This document shows positions 31,175-40,385 of a stretch of 64,000 nucleotides of DNA, piece after piece. The translations under genes and the position numbers were made by a program. The stretch's first letter is position 1. The number at the start of each line of letters is the position of its first letter. Source of the stretch: Symbiodinium natans (Eukaryota; Sar; Dinophyceae; Suessiales; Symbiodiniaceae); contig CAJNDS010000002.1 of assembly GCA_905221605.1 (NCBI GenBank), positions 553,501-617,500 of the forward strand, written 5' to 3'. Under the pieces are notes generated by a model, which was not told the origin of the DNA, ran no database searches, and saw only the letters and a program-made list of their open reading frames with translations.

Positions 31175-31522
31175 GCCCTAAACCCTAAACCCTAAACCCT
31201 AAACCCTAAACCCTAAACCCTAAACCCTAAACCCTAAACCCTAAACCCTAAACCCTAAACCCTAAACCCTAAACCCTAAACCCACAGAACGGGCACATGT
31301 GTAGGAAACTGCAGTTTACTACGTGACACAAAGCCGAGCTTCGGTTCGCGATCTGGGCACCCCTTTGTCGCGCTGCGCGCCCGGATGCCGAAGCGGAAGC
31401 AGCCTCAAGAGGTTCTTCTTACTTGGGTTTAGGGTTTAGGGTTTAGGGTTTAGGGTTTAGGGTTTAGGGTTTAGGGTTTAGGGTTTAGGGTTTAGGGTTT
31501 AGGGTTTAGGGTTTAGGGTTTA
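31175..31522. repeat. perfect CCCTAAA and TTTAGGG arrays
   Basis: CCCTAAA 31175-31284 and TTTAGGG 31424-31522, both nearly perfect. The GC-rich island between them (31286-31423) has open minus (NLLRLLPLRHPGAQRDKG) and plus frames; probably an exon, frame unresolved. Confidence 0.95.
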
Positions 31523-31523
31523 G

Positions 31524-31972
31524 TATTGTACAGTATTGTACATTGAATATTATTGAACATTCATTCTTGTAGTTTTTTCATTCTTGTATACTCTTGTACA
31601 TTAGTGTGTATTGTGGCATTTTGAAAGCTATTAAATATATTATTGTATATTCTTGTGTGTTATTGAATAAAACTGTATAATTTAGTATTATTGTATCTTC
31701 TTATATATTATTGTATATGATTGTATATGACTGTATATGATTGTATATTGTTGTAAATTATTGTATATTATTGTACATTCTGGCATTCTTGAACATCATT
31801 GCATTATTGTCTTTTGTTTTCTTGCGTTTTATTGTATAAATTGCCGATCGTTGTATATTATTGGATATTATTGTCTATTTTAATATTCGTGTATATTACT
31901 GCATATTATTGTAGATTTTTTGATACTTTGTTGTCGATTATTATACATTACCCTATATGATTCTATATTATT
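31524..31972. repeat. AT-rich TTATTGTATA degenerate repeat
   Basis: About 450 bases of loosely repeated ATTGTATATTATTG, bounded on both sides by TTTAGGG arrays. Base composition is unlike the rest of the window. No coding frame. Confidence 0.85.
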
Positions 31973-32275
31973 AGGGTTTAGGGTTTAGGGTTTAGGGTTT
32001 AGGGCTTAGGGCTTAGGGCTTAGGAGTTATCGAGTTTAGGGTGTGGGCCCTCCCCCACCCCCACAGCATCCTGGTCTTCACAAAGGCACATTCTTAGGGT
32101 TTAGGGTTTGGGGCTTAGGGCTTTAGGGTTTGTGTTTAGAGCTAAAGAACGAACAGCCCACGGACCTAACCCTCCTGCGGGGCTTTTTGGTAGAGGTGGC
32201 TCAGAGGATTTAAGTTTAGGGCTTCAGGGTTTGGGGGTTAGGGCTGAAGGGTTTAGGGTTCGGAGTCTTTACATC

Positions 32276-32350
32276 ATTCGGTCTATGCGCAGGGTTAGAG
32301 CGCATGGCTGAGGAACCTTTGTCTGAGAGGGCCGGAGTTCTGCATTCTTG
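32276..32350 (+). other. tRNA-like sequence, possible SINE head
   Basis: GGTCTATGCGCAGGGTTAGA continuing GCGCATGGCTGAGGAACC resembles a tRNA D-arm (GCGC...GCGC) and anticodon arm, with a weak B-box-like GGAGTTCTGCATTC. No complete cloverleaf or paired acceptor stem, so probably a tRNA-derived repeat. Confidence 0.3.
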
Positions 32351-32617
32351 CGCTCGAGGGTTCATAAGTAGCTTGGGGTTTGCAAGGTTCGGGGTAAAAG
32401 CCCAAACCCGAAACCTCAAAACTCTAAAGACCCTGTGCTTACTACAGGGCTCACCAAACCACCATTGAAGGGGATACCCCAAACAGTCCCTACGACTTGG
32501 GTCTTAGATTCTCGAGGTTTAGGGTTGTAAAAACCTTCATCCCTATCAAAGTTTGGGGAGGGTTGGGGGGGGTGCCCGAGGTTTGAACCCAGTTCGCTTC
32601 CCTCTGCGCGCATGAAC

Positions 32618-32729
32618 CTTCATCGCGAACACTTGGCCGGCAGGGCACTTGGTCTGGCAAACAATGCCTTTGCCACCTTCGCCCAAGCTGCGACACCGTC
32701 GAGGAAGAGCCTTGCCAAGTGACTCCTTG
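32618..32729 (-). CDS. protein kinase exon (N-lobe)
   Basis: Minus exon with CRSLGEGGKGIVCQTKCPAG followed by QVFAMK: a glycine-rich loop (GxGxxGxV) and the beta-3 lysine at family-typical spacing. Acceptor TTTCAG, donor ATGAAG|GTTCAT. Only these subdomains are present; no catalytic loop or DFG exon was found nearby. The exon joins 32838-32923 in frame if the hairpin between them is removed. Confidence 0.6.
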
Positions 32730-32740
32730 CTGAAATTCTT

Positions 32741-32834
32741 CTACCAGGATGGGCTATTATACCCATAATCCCTGAAAAGGCCCTTCATAGGGTTCATTAT
32801 GGGGGTTGTAAGGCCTAATAGCCCATCCTGGTAG
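32741..32834 (-). mobile_element. hairpin element forming the kinase-gene intron
   Basis: Ends CTACCAGGATGGGCTATTAT and its complement match over about 22 bases with one or two changes. It lies between two exons of the kinase gene. A GA donor (AG|GATC) with the TTTCAG acceptor downstream restores frame. Introner-like. Confidence 0.65.
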
Positions 32835-32837
32835 ATC

Positions 32838-32923
32838 CTGCTCCAGGACTTCGTCTGCTGCGCCTGCTTCCACTGCTGCGCCTTGGGCGGCCGCCGACGC
32901 CGCAACGATTCTTGTGAAGGAGC
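32838..32923 (-). CDS. exon upstream of kinase exon
   Basis: CGTAAG acceptor, reads APSQESLRRRRPPKAQQWKQ and then AQQTKSWS. Basic, probably a linker before the kinase domain. It ends in phase 2, matching the C|AAG start of 32618-32729. Confidence 0.5.
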
Positions 32924-33235
32924 CTTACGTAGGTTATATACCACAACTGAGTTTGCGGTTCAGGGCTTATAGTTAGGGTTTGGACATGAAAAGGACGCCC
33001 CATAACAACAACCCATAATCCACCAGTTGCGTATGAACGCCTCCCCAAAAAAAACAAAATATGTGCTCGTCCTTCAAGGCATTTGTTCCTTGGGGGGGGG
33101 GGGGTTCTTAAGCAAAAAAGCAGCAATAGGCTTCGGGGTCGGGGTTTCATAAGTTGTTCTCCTGACCGGGCGTCATGGTCAAGAATCTGGCGCCCATCTT
33201 CTGGAAACGTCCTACAAATTCCTGGAACAGGCACC

Positions 33236-33475
33236 CCAAACCCTAAACCCTAAACCCTAAACCCTAAACCCTAAACGACCCTAAACCCTAAACCCTAAGC
33301 CCTGAAATACATCGACTGCTGCACTGGCCTGCTTGCGCAAGTGGCGTTGGGTGGCCGCCGCACGCTGCCACAAGCCGAGAATGGAGGCCTGGTAGGGTTC
33401 AGGGTTTAGGGTTTAGGGTTTAGGGTTTAGGGTTTAGGGTTTAGGGTTCAGGGTTTAGGGTTTAGGGTGTTTTAG
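33236..33475. repeat. CCCTAAA array, exon, TTTAGGG array
   Basis: CCCTAAA 33236-33302 and TTTAGGG 33396-33475. Further TTTAGGG arrays at 33678-33795 and 33925-34070, the latter about 17 near-perfect units. Confidence 0.95.
33311..33388 (-). CDS. Sfi1-like repeat exon
   Basis: CTACCAG acceptor, exactly 26 codons, donor GAT|GTATTT; phase 0 at both ends. Reads ASILGLWQRAAATQRHLRKQ and then ASAAVD: Leu -3, Trp, Gln-Arg. Same 78-base length as exon 49607-49684. Confidence 0.65.
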
Positions 33476-34262
33476 GGCTCGGGCTTACGAGAAATAACCC
33501 TATATACAACCTATACCCCTGTAACACCATCAGCCCATAACCCTCTACGTAACCCTGTGGGCCCTATCACACTAAAGCGACCTGGATCCCTGATCCCTGA
33601 ACCCCTCAGAGTTCAGGCCACGGCTATTTCTAGAGGTCACGGGTCTGGAAGTGTAGGTTGCAAAGGAGTTACGGCAAGGGTTTAGGGTGTAGGGTTTAGG
33701 GTTTAGGGTTTAGGGTTTAGGGTTTAGGGTCCAGGGTCTAGGGTCTAGGGTCTAGGGTTTAGGGTTTAGGGTTTAGGGTTTAGGGGTTTAGGGTTTCCTA
33801 AATGGGTTTGGTCATGTTAGAGGGGAACTTTGAACCACGAAAGGGGCAAAAGGGTGCCACAAAGTTCCAAAACTCTGCCCTGCCCGACCAGGCCCAGGGG
33901 ACCAGAAACTTGTAAATTATTAGCGTTTAGGGTTTAGGGTTTGGGGTTTAGGGTTAGGGTTTAGGGTTTAGGGTTTAGGGTTTAGGGTTTAGGGTTTAGG
34001 GTTTAGGGTTTAGGGTTTAGGGTTTAGGGTTTAGGGTTTAGGGTTTAGGGTTTAGGGTTTAGGGTTTAGTACGAAGCGGTAGGCTTTGGGCTCGTGAGGC
34101 AAACCCTAACAAGCTTAAACCTTGGTAACTCTGCACCCTGTGAACCCTCCTAAACCCTAAGCCCCAAGCAAAAAGCGCTAAACCCTAACCCCCTTAAACC
34201 CCGAACCCCAAAAACCCAAGACCCCAAAACCCCAAAACCCCTAGACCCTAAACCCTAAACCC

Positions 34263-34366
34263 AGTGGGCCTGCAGCCGCCGCTGCCCGCCCTGGCAGCTC
34301 GAAAGCGCCGCCTGTCGTGCGAGATTCTTGGCGCGGCCTGGGTGTGCTCGAGACTTTGTGCTTGCA
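34263..34366 (-). CDS. probable helical exon
   Basis: Minus frames QAAPRISHDRRRFRAARAGS and RAKNLARQAALSSCQGGQRR are both open. The second ends in phase 0 before GTTTAGG. Flanked by CCCTAAA-type (34150-34262) and TTTTGGGG-type sequence. Confidence 0.4.
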
Positions 34367-34434
34367 GGGCGCTTAGGTTTTGGGGTTTTGGGTTGAGGGT
34401 TCGGGGTTTAGGGTTTGGATTTATGTGTAATGTA

Positions 34435-34555
34435 AATGTATGTATGTATGTATGTATGTATGTAGGTATGTAGGTATGTAGTTATGTAGGTATGTAGGTA
34501 TGTAGGTATGTAGGTATGTAGGTATGTAGGTATGTAGGTATGTAGGTATGTAGAA
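34435..34555 (+). repeat. (TATG)n / GTAGGTAT microsatellite
   Basis: TGTATGTATG followed by ten or so GTAGGTAT units. Sequence 34560-35100 is AT-rich without a supported gene. Confidence 0.9.
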
Positions 34556-35330
34556 GTCTATGTGTCCGTGTATACACCTTTCAACGTACATAACAATGCA
34601 ATGTGCATGCATCTTTATATATGCATATATGTATGTTCGCTTGGTTTCTCGGGTCTAGGGTTTTTTCAGGGTTCAGGTTAGGGTTTATAGGGTTTATATA
34701 GGGGGTTTCGGGGGGTCTAGGGTCTGGGGTTTTAGGGTTTAGGGTCTAGGGTTTAGGTTTAGGGTTTAGGGATGGACGGTTTCGGTTTCTTTGGCAGCAC
34801 ACCATTGCCATTTCAATATTTTTGTTTATCTATATGCGCTTTTTGTTTTTTTGAATTTCTTCGATTTTCCTGATGAATTTCTTACGCGGTTTCTATGCGG
34901 TGTTTACGCTGTTCTCAAATACGCATAAACACAACATAAAAACGTCATAGATTGTGTGCGGCTTTTTAACCACATAAAAAACGCATAAAAAATCATAATC
35001 TTTCACAAACACGAAAAACCGAAAACATCAAGCACTTTTTGGTGGAAATACATAAAGTTCGTACATCGTGATGTGCGCTAACAGACTCTACAGGTACTGA
35101 GCCCTAAACCCAGTCCTACAAGCTTACGTGTGACCGTGGGCACTTTATCGAAAAACTGTCTCTATTTGCGCGCTGCTCTGGAGCATGGCTATAGTTTTCC
35201 ATGTGGGGACACAAGCTTTGCCTTCGAGCACGCAAGATTTTCCTGCGAACACGCATCTGTGTCGTCGGTCACAGGATTGTGCTCCGTATAAGCAGTGTGG
35301 TTTGTTCGCTTGCGTGTTTGTGGAGAACAC

Positions 35331-35486
35331 ATGGCGGACGAGGCAGTGGCCATGCCGGCAAACGCCGAAGTGGAAGAACTCGAAGACAATGATCAGCCTC
35401 AGAAGAAGCCTGCCTCCAAAGAAGCTTGGGCTTGCCAGTCAAGGCTGTGCTGGCACAGCGCAGGGCGACTGACAGATCTCTTGTAA
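35331..35486 (+). CDS. possible short plus-strand ORF
   Basis: ATG in ACACATGG context, 51 codons MADEAVAMPANAEVEELEDN, acidic start, ends TTGTAA. No family; low confidence. Confidence 0.25.
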   Translation: MADEAVAMPANAEVEELEDNDQPQKKPASKEAWACQSRLCWHSAGRLTDLL

Positions 35487-35621
35487 TTCATTGTTGAGGC
35501 CCTCGTCGCTGTGGGCAAAACGCATGCATGTTAGAAGGAAAAGAAGCTTTCTCGTCCTCTTCCTCTACAAGCCGCACTCTGTTGCTGCATCATTAAATAT
35601 AACATGCCTCCAAGCTGCCAC

Positions 35622-35721
35622 CTTGTGGCCCTTGAATCGGGCACCCCTGCACCATGTGCCGGATGTGTTCGTGGAGGTAGTCGGCCCCGAACCTGCTCTC
35701 TTGTGACAGACCATACAAGAC
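35622..35721 (-). CDS. exon c of unrecognised gene
   Basis: Acceptor CCATCTCAG (phase 0), donor CAAG|GTGGCA. Reads VLYGLSQESRFGADYLHEHI and then RHMVQGCPIQGPQ. Phase fits exon b. This gene has no telomere-type repeats in its introns. Confidence 0.6.
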
Positions 35722-35854
35722 CTGAGATGGAAATTTGTGGGCGGCTCTACTGGAATGACCGAAAATATAGATTGTAGATACAGGGGTGTCAGTGGAGAAT
35801 AAGAATCAAATCCCAATCCATCCGAGAATCAGACCCAACCTGCACGTCTGTCAC

Positions 35855-36170
35855 CTGCAGCTGTGTGAGGCACCAGGCCACATGTGGCAAATCTGACCAC
35901 ACCCCGTCTTCGAAAACCATCGGCGTGTGGTCCCCGAACTGCCTGGTGCCTTTCAGGGTATGGTGTATGACGCCAACAGACATTACTTCGGAGGGAATTG
36001 CGAGGCCTTTGTAACCATAATAGAAGCGATGCTTCAAAAACTCAGACAAATGTAGGGAACCCTGCCTCGGTCCCCTGTCTTGGGCGGTCGGCTCCAGTGC
36101 TCAGCCCGTAGCCATGCGAAGGTGACCTTGTTGAGCTCGCTCCAGAACTTCGAGCACGCAGAGGCTGCCA
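35855..36170 (-). CDS. exon b of unrecognised gene, apparent frameshift
   Basis: Acceptor GTTCCAG, donor CTGCAG|GTGACA. First part reads KFWSELNKVTFAWLRAEHWS and then RPPKTGDRGRVPYICLSF before a stop; the second part continues LKHRFYYGYKGLAIPSEVMS to DLPHVAWCLTQLQ in another frame. The switch falls at a run of five T (about 36040), so a single-base sequencing error or real mutation is likely. A CAG acceptor at 36062-36064 is the alternative. Domain not recognised. Confidence 0.55.
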
Positions 36171-36259
36171 CTGGAACCAATACATTAATTCAGGGTCTCG
36201 GTGATCTCTGGGAACCCACTAATGTATTGGAGGCTCCCCGTGCGGGTGACTCGTCTTAC
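36171..36259 (-). other. 89-base GT-AG intron with complementary ends
   Basis: GTAAGACG donor and GTTCCAG acceptor, phase 1. CCAATACATTA (36177 side) and TAATGTATTGG (36231 side) form a terminal hairpin, so this intron may itself derive from an inverted-repeat element. Confidence 0.55.
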
Positions 36260-36425
36260 ATTGCAAGTACAACCCTGGGGGGATGGCCTGGTATTCGGGC
36301 CCCTGGATATCTTGCGCACCGCACGCACGCACTGCTCTATCACCAATCTGCTGCGAAAGAAGAGCCAGCATTTCCTCTGACCACAAGCCAAGATGCTCCA
36401 AAGGTTTCAAAGGATGTGCTTCGTT
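36260..36425 (-). CDS. exon a of unrecognised gene
   Basis: Reads HPLKPLEHLGLWSEEMLALL, SQQIGDRAVRACGAQDIQGP and then YQAIPPGLYLQ; ends T|GTAAGACG leaving one base, which fits exon b. The acceptor side is not settled. Confidence 0.5.
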
Positions 36426-36799
36426 GACTCAACTGCTGTCAAGGCACGACCCATGCGATGACGCCACTTCATAGCTGGCTCTGACCACAGCAAGTCGGAC
36501 CTGCGTGTGATGCAAACATATGCACACATCTAAATACCTACTTGCTGACATAGACTAGAGCCGTGATAAGGAGCGCGGCTGTTGACTGATGAAGTTGATG
36601 TTGCAGGGACTGTGGTTCTCATTCGGACCTGACAAGTGGATTGCATGCTGGGATGTAGTCTACATTCTACATATAATACTGCCAGGCAGGAGCCACACCT
36701 AGATATCGGGCCTGAATCCAGTGCTCTCTGGATGAGTCGACCAGGACACCACTCGAAGTTCAGGTCCATCTTCCTTCCAGCAAGCACAAGGTAAGGAAC

Positions 36800-36865
36800 C
36801 CTCATCATCGCACAAGCAGACGCACGTGGTAACAGCCCGTTCCAATGTCGAACCCGAAGCGGCTC
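36800..36865 (-). CDS. possible upstream exon of same gene
   Basis: ATCTTCAG acceptor, 22 codons EPLRVRHWNGLLPRASACAM ending MR, GT donor; phase 0 at both ends. Sequence 36870-37720 shows no further exon I can support. Confidence 0.4.
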
Positions 36866-37755
36866 CTGAAGATCTGGCGATAATCGGACCCTCCGAGCTC
36901 CTGGTGTGCTGGAATTTAGGAGCTCAGGATCATGGTGAGGTGCTTTGTCGTTCACTTACATTGCAAAGCTGAAGTTTTGCAGCAAAGGGTCTCAGCCAGA
37001 ATCAGAAGCTGATGAGCAACAGGGGCCACGTAGGGGCGATGGCTCTGAAAGGCTCCCAAACCCTAAAGACCGAAGCTGTTTGCAAGTGCCCCTCAGGCTG
37101 TACATGTGTATGTGTCTGTTCTATTTCCTGTCTGATGCTTCAGGAGGTCGACTGCGTTTTTTGTGAAGTCCAGAGTTTTGCCTCTCGCAAGTCGGACAAT
37201 GCAGGCTGTACAGGTTAGAGGTACATGTTGAGACATGTCCACACGCCATGTCCTGTCATGATGTCATAACTTGCCATGATCTGAAAATCGGGCCGAACAA
37301 CAATCAAGCAGTGCTCCCACCAGCCATGCAAACTTCCACGAGGAAAGGACAGACGCAGCATTGCACTTGTGCCTCGGTCGCGACCATGAGCTCGAACGGA
37401 AGTCGATTCGGACCTGCAAACAGTAAACCACACTACCTTCACAAACTCATGACAAAACTCAACAATGTGGCTCAGCATCTGAATTCAAGGCCGGCTGATG
37501 ATGGCCACACAGAGGATGAGTGTGTGCGTGTGTGTGTGTGTGCGCTCATGTCTGCGTGGAAGAACAACAACGATGAAACAATGATGCCCCCCATGACCCC
37601 CACGACGACTGCACCACCACCACTGCCCCCCCACATCCCAAATGACCGAAACTGATCAAACGATGATCACTCCAAACAAAGGTCACCCTGGTCTAGGGTC
37701 ACCCTTTGCACTTCCCGATTTTTTCTTGAACAACACTTTTTTTGAGTAAAGTGAC

Positions 37756-38160
37756 TTCTCTCGCGGCGTGGGGGCGCACAGCATCTTAGAAAAGCCACTT
37801 TTCTCGAAAAGGCATTTTTCTCGAAAAGCAACTTTTCTCGAAAAAACACTTTTTGCAAAAAGTGACTTTCTGGCGACGGGGGGTGCGCAGCGTGCGCGAA
37901 AAGTCACTTTTCCCGAAAAGCCACTTTTCTCGAAAAGCAACTTTTTGCGAAAAGGGACTTTTCTCGCGACGTTGGCCCGCGCAGCGTCCGCGAAAAGCCA
38001 CTTTTGTAGAAAAGCCACTTTTCTCGAAAAAACACTTTTTACGAAAAGTGACTTTGCTCGCGACGTTGGAGCGTGCAGCATCCGCGAAAAGCCGCTTTTA
38101 TAGAAATATAGAAAAGCCACTTTTCTCGAAAATCCACTTTTTGCGAAAAGCAACTTTTCT
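37756..38160. repeat. four-unit satellite of palindromic subunits
   Basis: Higher-order units of about 90-110 bases starting CTCGCGACGTTGG...GCGCAGCGTCCGCG, each followed by four to five copies of CACTTTTCTCGAAAAG, itself nearly palindromic. Open frames on both strands (KSGFSRKVAF) are repeat artefacts. Confidence 0.9.
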
Positions 38161-38285
38161 GGTCGGTTTTCCCGCTAACCAGGAAGACGCATCGTGTGAC
38201 AGCTTAGCAAGTCCAGACCCTAAACCCTCCCAGACCTTAAACCCTAAACTCTACCGAACCAGGATTTTGTGATTGGAAAGAGCAG

Positions 38286-38405
38286 GTTAAGGGTACTTAT
38301 TAACACAAAACTAACTGTACATATAGCCCAACTATAACCCTATTGGGGCAGTTGGGGGCTTATACATGGGTTATAAGTACAGTTCTAATTGGTTTATAGG
38401 TACCA
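38286..38405. mobile_element. MITE-like element
   Basis: Ends GGGTACTTATTAACACAAAA...CTGTACATATA and TATAAGTACAGTTCTAATTG...AGGTACC are complementary with mismatches. A partial second copy lies at 18291-18333. Confidence 0.6.
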
Positions 38406-38451
38406 TGAACCTCCAAGTACACCCTCAACATTAGGGCCAAGGACGCCTGAG

Positions 38452-38660
38452 CCTAAACCCTAAACCCTAAACCCTAAACCCTAAACCCTAAACCCTAAAC
38501 CCTAAACCCTAAACCCTAAACCCTGTCTCAGGGGCCGACATTTCAGGTGCCAAGCGACGAGGATCCTAACTCGACGGGGCTCAGGTGGCCAATCTCCCCC
38601 CCAAAAAAAGGGTTTAGGGTTTAGGGTTTGGGGTTTGGGGTTTAGGGTTTAGGGTTTAGG
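38452..38660. repeat. CCCTAAA array, exon, TTTAGGG array
   Basis: CCCTAAA 38452-38524 and TTTAGGG/TTTGGGG 38608-38660. Confidence 0.95.
38522..38579 (-). CDS. Sfi1-like repeat exon
   Basis: Reads PRRVRILVAWHLKCRPLRQ: Leu -3, Trp, His-Leu-Lys. Acceptor CACCTGAG, donor CAGG|GTTTAGGG formed with the array. Confidence 0.5.
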
Positions 38661-38710
38661 ATGAGGATCAGGATGATGGTGGTCATGACTCTTAGCTAGG
38701 GTCAGGCTTT

Positions 38711-38888
38711 GGGATGCTTCCCCTGAGACTGAAAGCTCCTTAATAGGATTCAGGGTTTAGGGCTTAGGATGTAGGGTTTGGGGTTTGGGGATGTTCACCT
38801 TCATGCTAACAGTCCTTAGTAGGGATTATCATAGGGGGGGGGGGACTAGAATCCCTATTAGGACTGCTAGTACAAGGGGGAACATCCC
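38711..38888. mobile_element. MITE family 1, solo end plus complete copy
   Basis: Left-end fragment 38711-38751 and complete element 38788-38888 (GGGATGTTCACCTTCATGCT ... CAAGGGGGAACATCCC) with a G run inside. Confidence 0.75.
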
Positions 38889-39050
38889 AAGTTAGGCTGG
38901 CGAAGGGTCTTGGAAGGGAAAGGGGTTCAGAGTTTTTGGGGTTTGCTGTGCTACATGCAACCCCCATCCCCAGGACCGTAGATACACTCACCTATGCCAA
39001 TAACAGAAACATCCCACAACTCTAAACCGTGAACCACAAAATCTGTTTCA

Positions 39051-39143
39051 TATGGGGGCTTACGAAATTATTGGGGGTACCTTATTGGGGGGCCCTTGTC
39101 ATAAGGGATCCTACTATCTGGTGGTGTATATTAAGGTCCCCCA
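39051..39143. mobile_element. MITE family 3
   Basis: ATGGGGGCTTACGAAATTAT ... GGTACCTTATTGGGG ... GATCCTACTAT. Relatives at 44541-44643, 46847-46925, 55328-55389, 60801-60904 share GGTACCTTATTGGGGTC and CCGAAATTCGG-type ends. Confidence 0.6.
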
Positions 39144-39470
39144 AACCCTAAACCCTAAACCCGAAACCCGAAACCCTAAACCCTAAACCCCAGTTTTCGG
39201 AATCCCCCATATGGTGCTGAAGCAGGATGTCTGCGCGCCCACTGATGGAATGCCGCCCGGCTGAGGATTATGAGGGCCTAGAGACGAGTCGAAATGTGGC
39301 TTCCATGTTGGGTTGAGGGTTGAGGGTTTAGGGCTTAGGGTTTAGGGTTTAGGGCTTAGGGCTTGGGGTTTAGGGCTTAGGGCTTAGGGTTTAGGGCTTA
39401 GGGCTTGGGGTTTAGGGCTTAGGGCTTGGGGTTTAGGGTTTAGGGCCTTTAGGGTTTGGGGCTTAGGGTC
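39140..39470. repeat. CCCTAAA array, exon, TTTAGGG/CTTAGGG array
   Basis: CCCTAAA/CCCGAAA 39144-39192; the right array (39306-39470) alternates TTTAGGG and CTTAGGG. Confidence 0.95.
39209..39277 (-). CDS. Sfi1-like repeat exon
   Basis: CGTCTCTAG acceptor, phase 0. Reads ALIILSRAAFHQWARRHPAS: Phe -3, Trp, Arg-Arg. The downstream boundary abuts a solo MITE family 3 end, so the donor is unclear. Confidence 0.55.
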
Positions 39471-40334
39471 CCAAGAGGAAGGAAGCACACCCAGTGGACC
39501 CCGCAACCACCCGTGGCCTCGCGAGAAAGAGCCTGCGGCAGGTTGCCTGGCTCAGTGGAGCTCTGAGGATGTCGACTTCTTAAAGTTTAGGGTTTAGGAT
39601 TAGGGTTTAGGGCTTGGGGCCCTAAACCCTAAACCCTAGCCCGAAACCCTAAACCCTAGCCCTAAACCCTAAACCCTATATCCCAAACTGAAGACCATCC
39701 CACCGGAAACACCACGAAGCGCATCTTCAAGCCCGAGCAACAACAACACGGCACCCCACCTGAAACGCTATTTGCCACAGTTTCATGGTTTACCTAGCCC
39801 TATCGGTCTATGGTAGGGTGTAGGGTTTAGGGTTTAGGGTGTAGGGTGTAGGGTTTAGGGTTCAGGGTTTAGATCCCTATTGTACACAGCATGGAGCATC
39901 CATAGATGTGCGAACCCTGAAACCCTAAAAGCCCTTAAAAGCCCTCGACCCACCCCCCCCCCCCAAAAAAAAAAAAAAAAGAAAAGAAACTCAATAAATA
40001 AAACGAAATAAAAACACCCTCAAAAACACGCCTGAACGACAACTAACAACCATTAAACAACAAACCTTAGAACACACTAAGAACCCGAACAAAAAGACAA
40101 TAAACAACTTTAATCGCCCTACACACAAACCGCTTGAAAGCCCTGGAAAGCCCTCAACAGCCCGAAAAGAACCCTGAGAAGCCATAAACCCTAAACCGCA
40201 AAGCCTAAACCCCAAACTTCAAACCCTAAACCTAACTCCTAAACCCTAAACCCTAAACCCTAAATCCTAAACCCTAAGCCCTAAACCCTAACTCCTAAAC
40301 CCTACATCCTAAACCCTAAATGAGCCCTAAAAAC

Positions 40335-40371
40335 CCTCATTCAGGGCCTCCTCAGCCAGGCCAGCCTCTTC
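40335..40371 (-). CDS. short coiled-coil exon
   Basis: GACTTCAG acceptor, 12 codons EEAGLAEEALNE plus one base, donor GAGG|GTTTTTAGGG. CCCTAAA-type sequence (40180-40330) lies on the donor side. From 39480 to 40170 no exon is secure. Confidence 0.4.
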
Positions 40372-40385
40372 CTGAAGTCCACGGG

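Noticed and set aside
37683-38272. Proteins of 139-156 residues on both strands (KSGFSRKVAF type)
   Set aside because: Open frames created by the palindromic satellite; equal on both strands.
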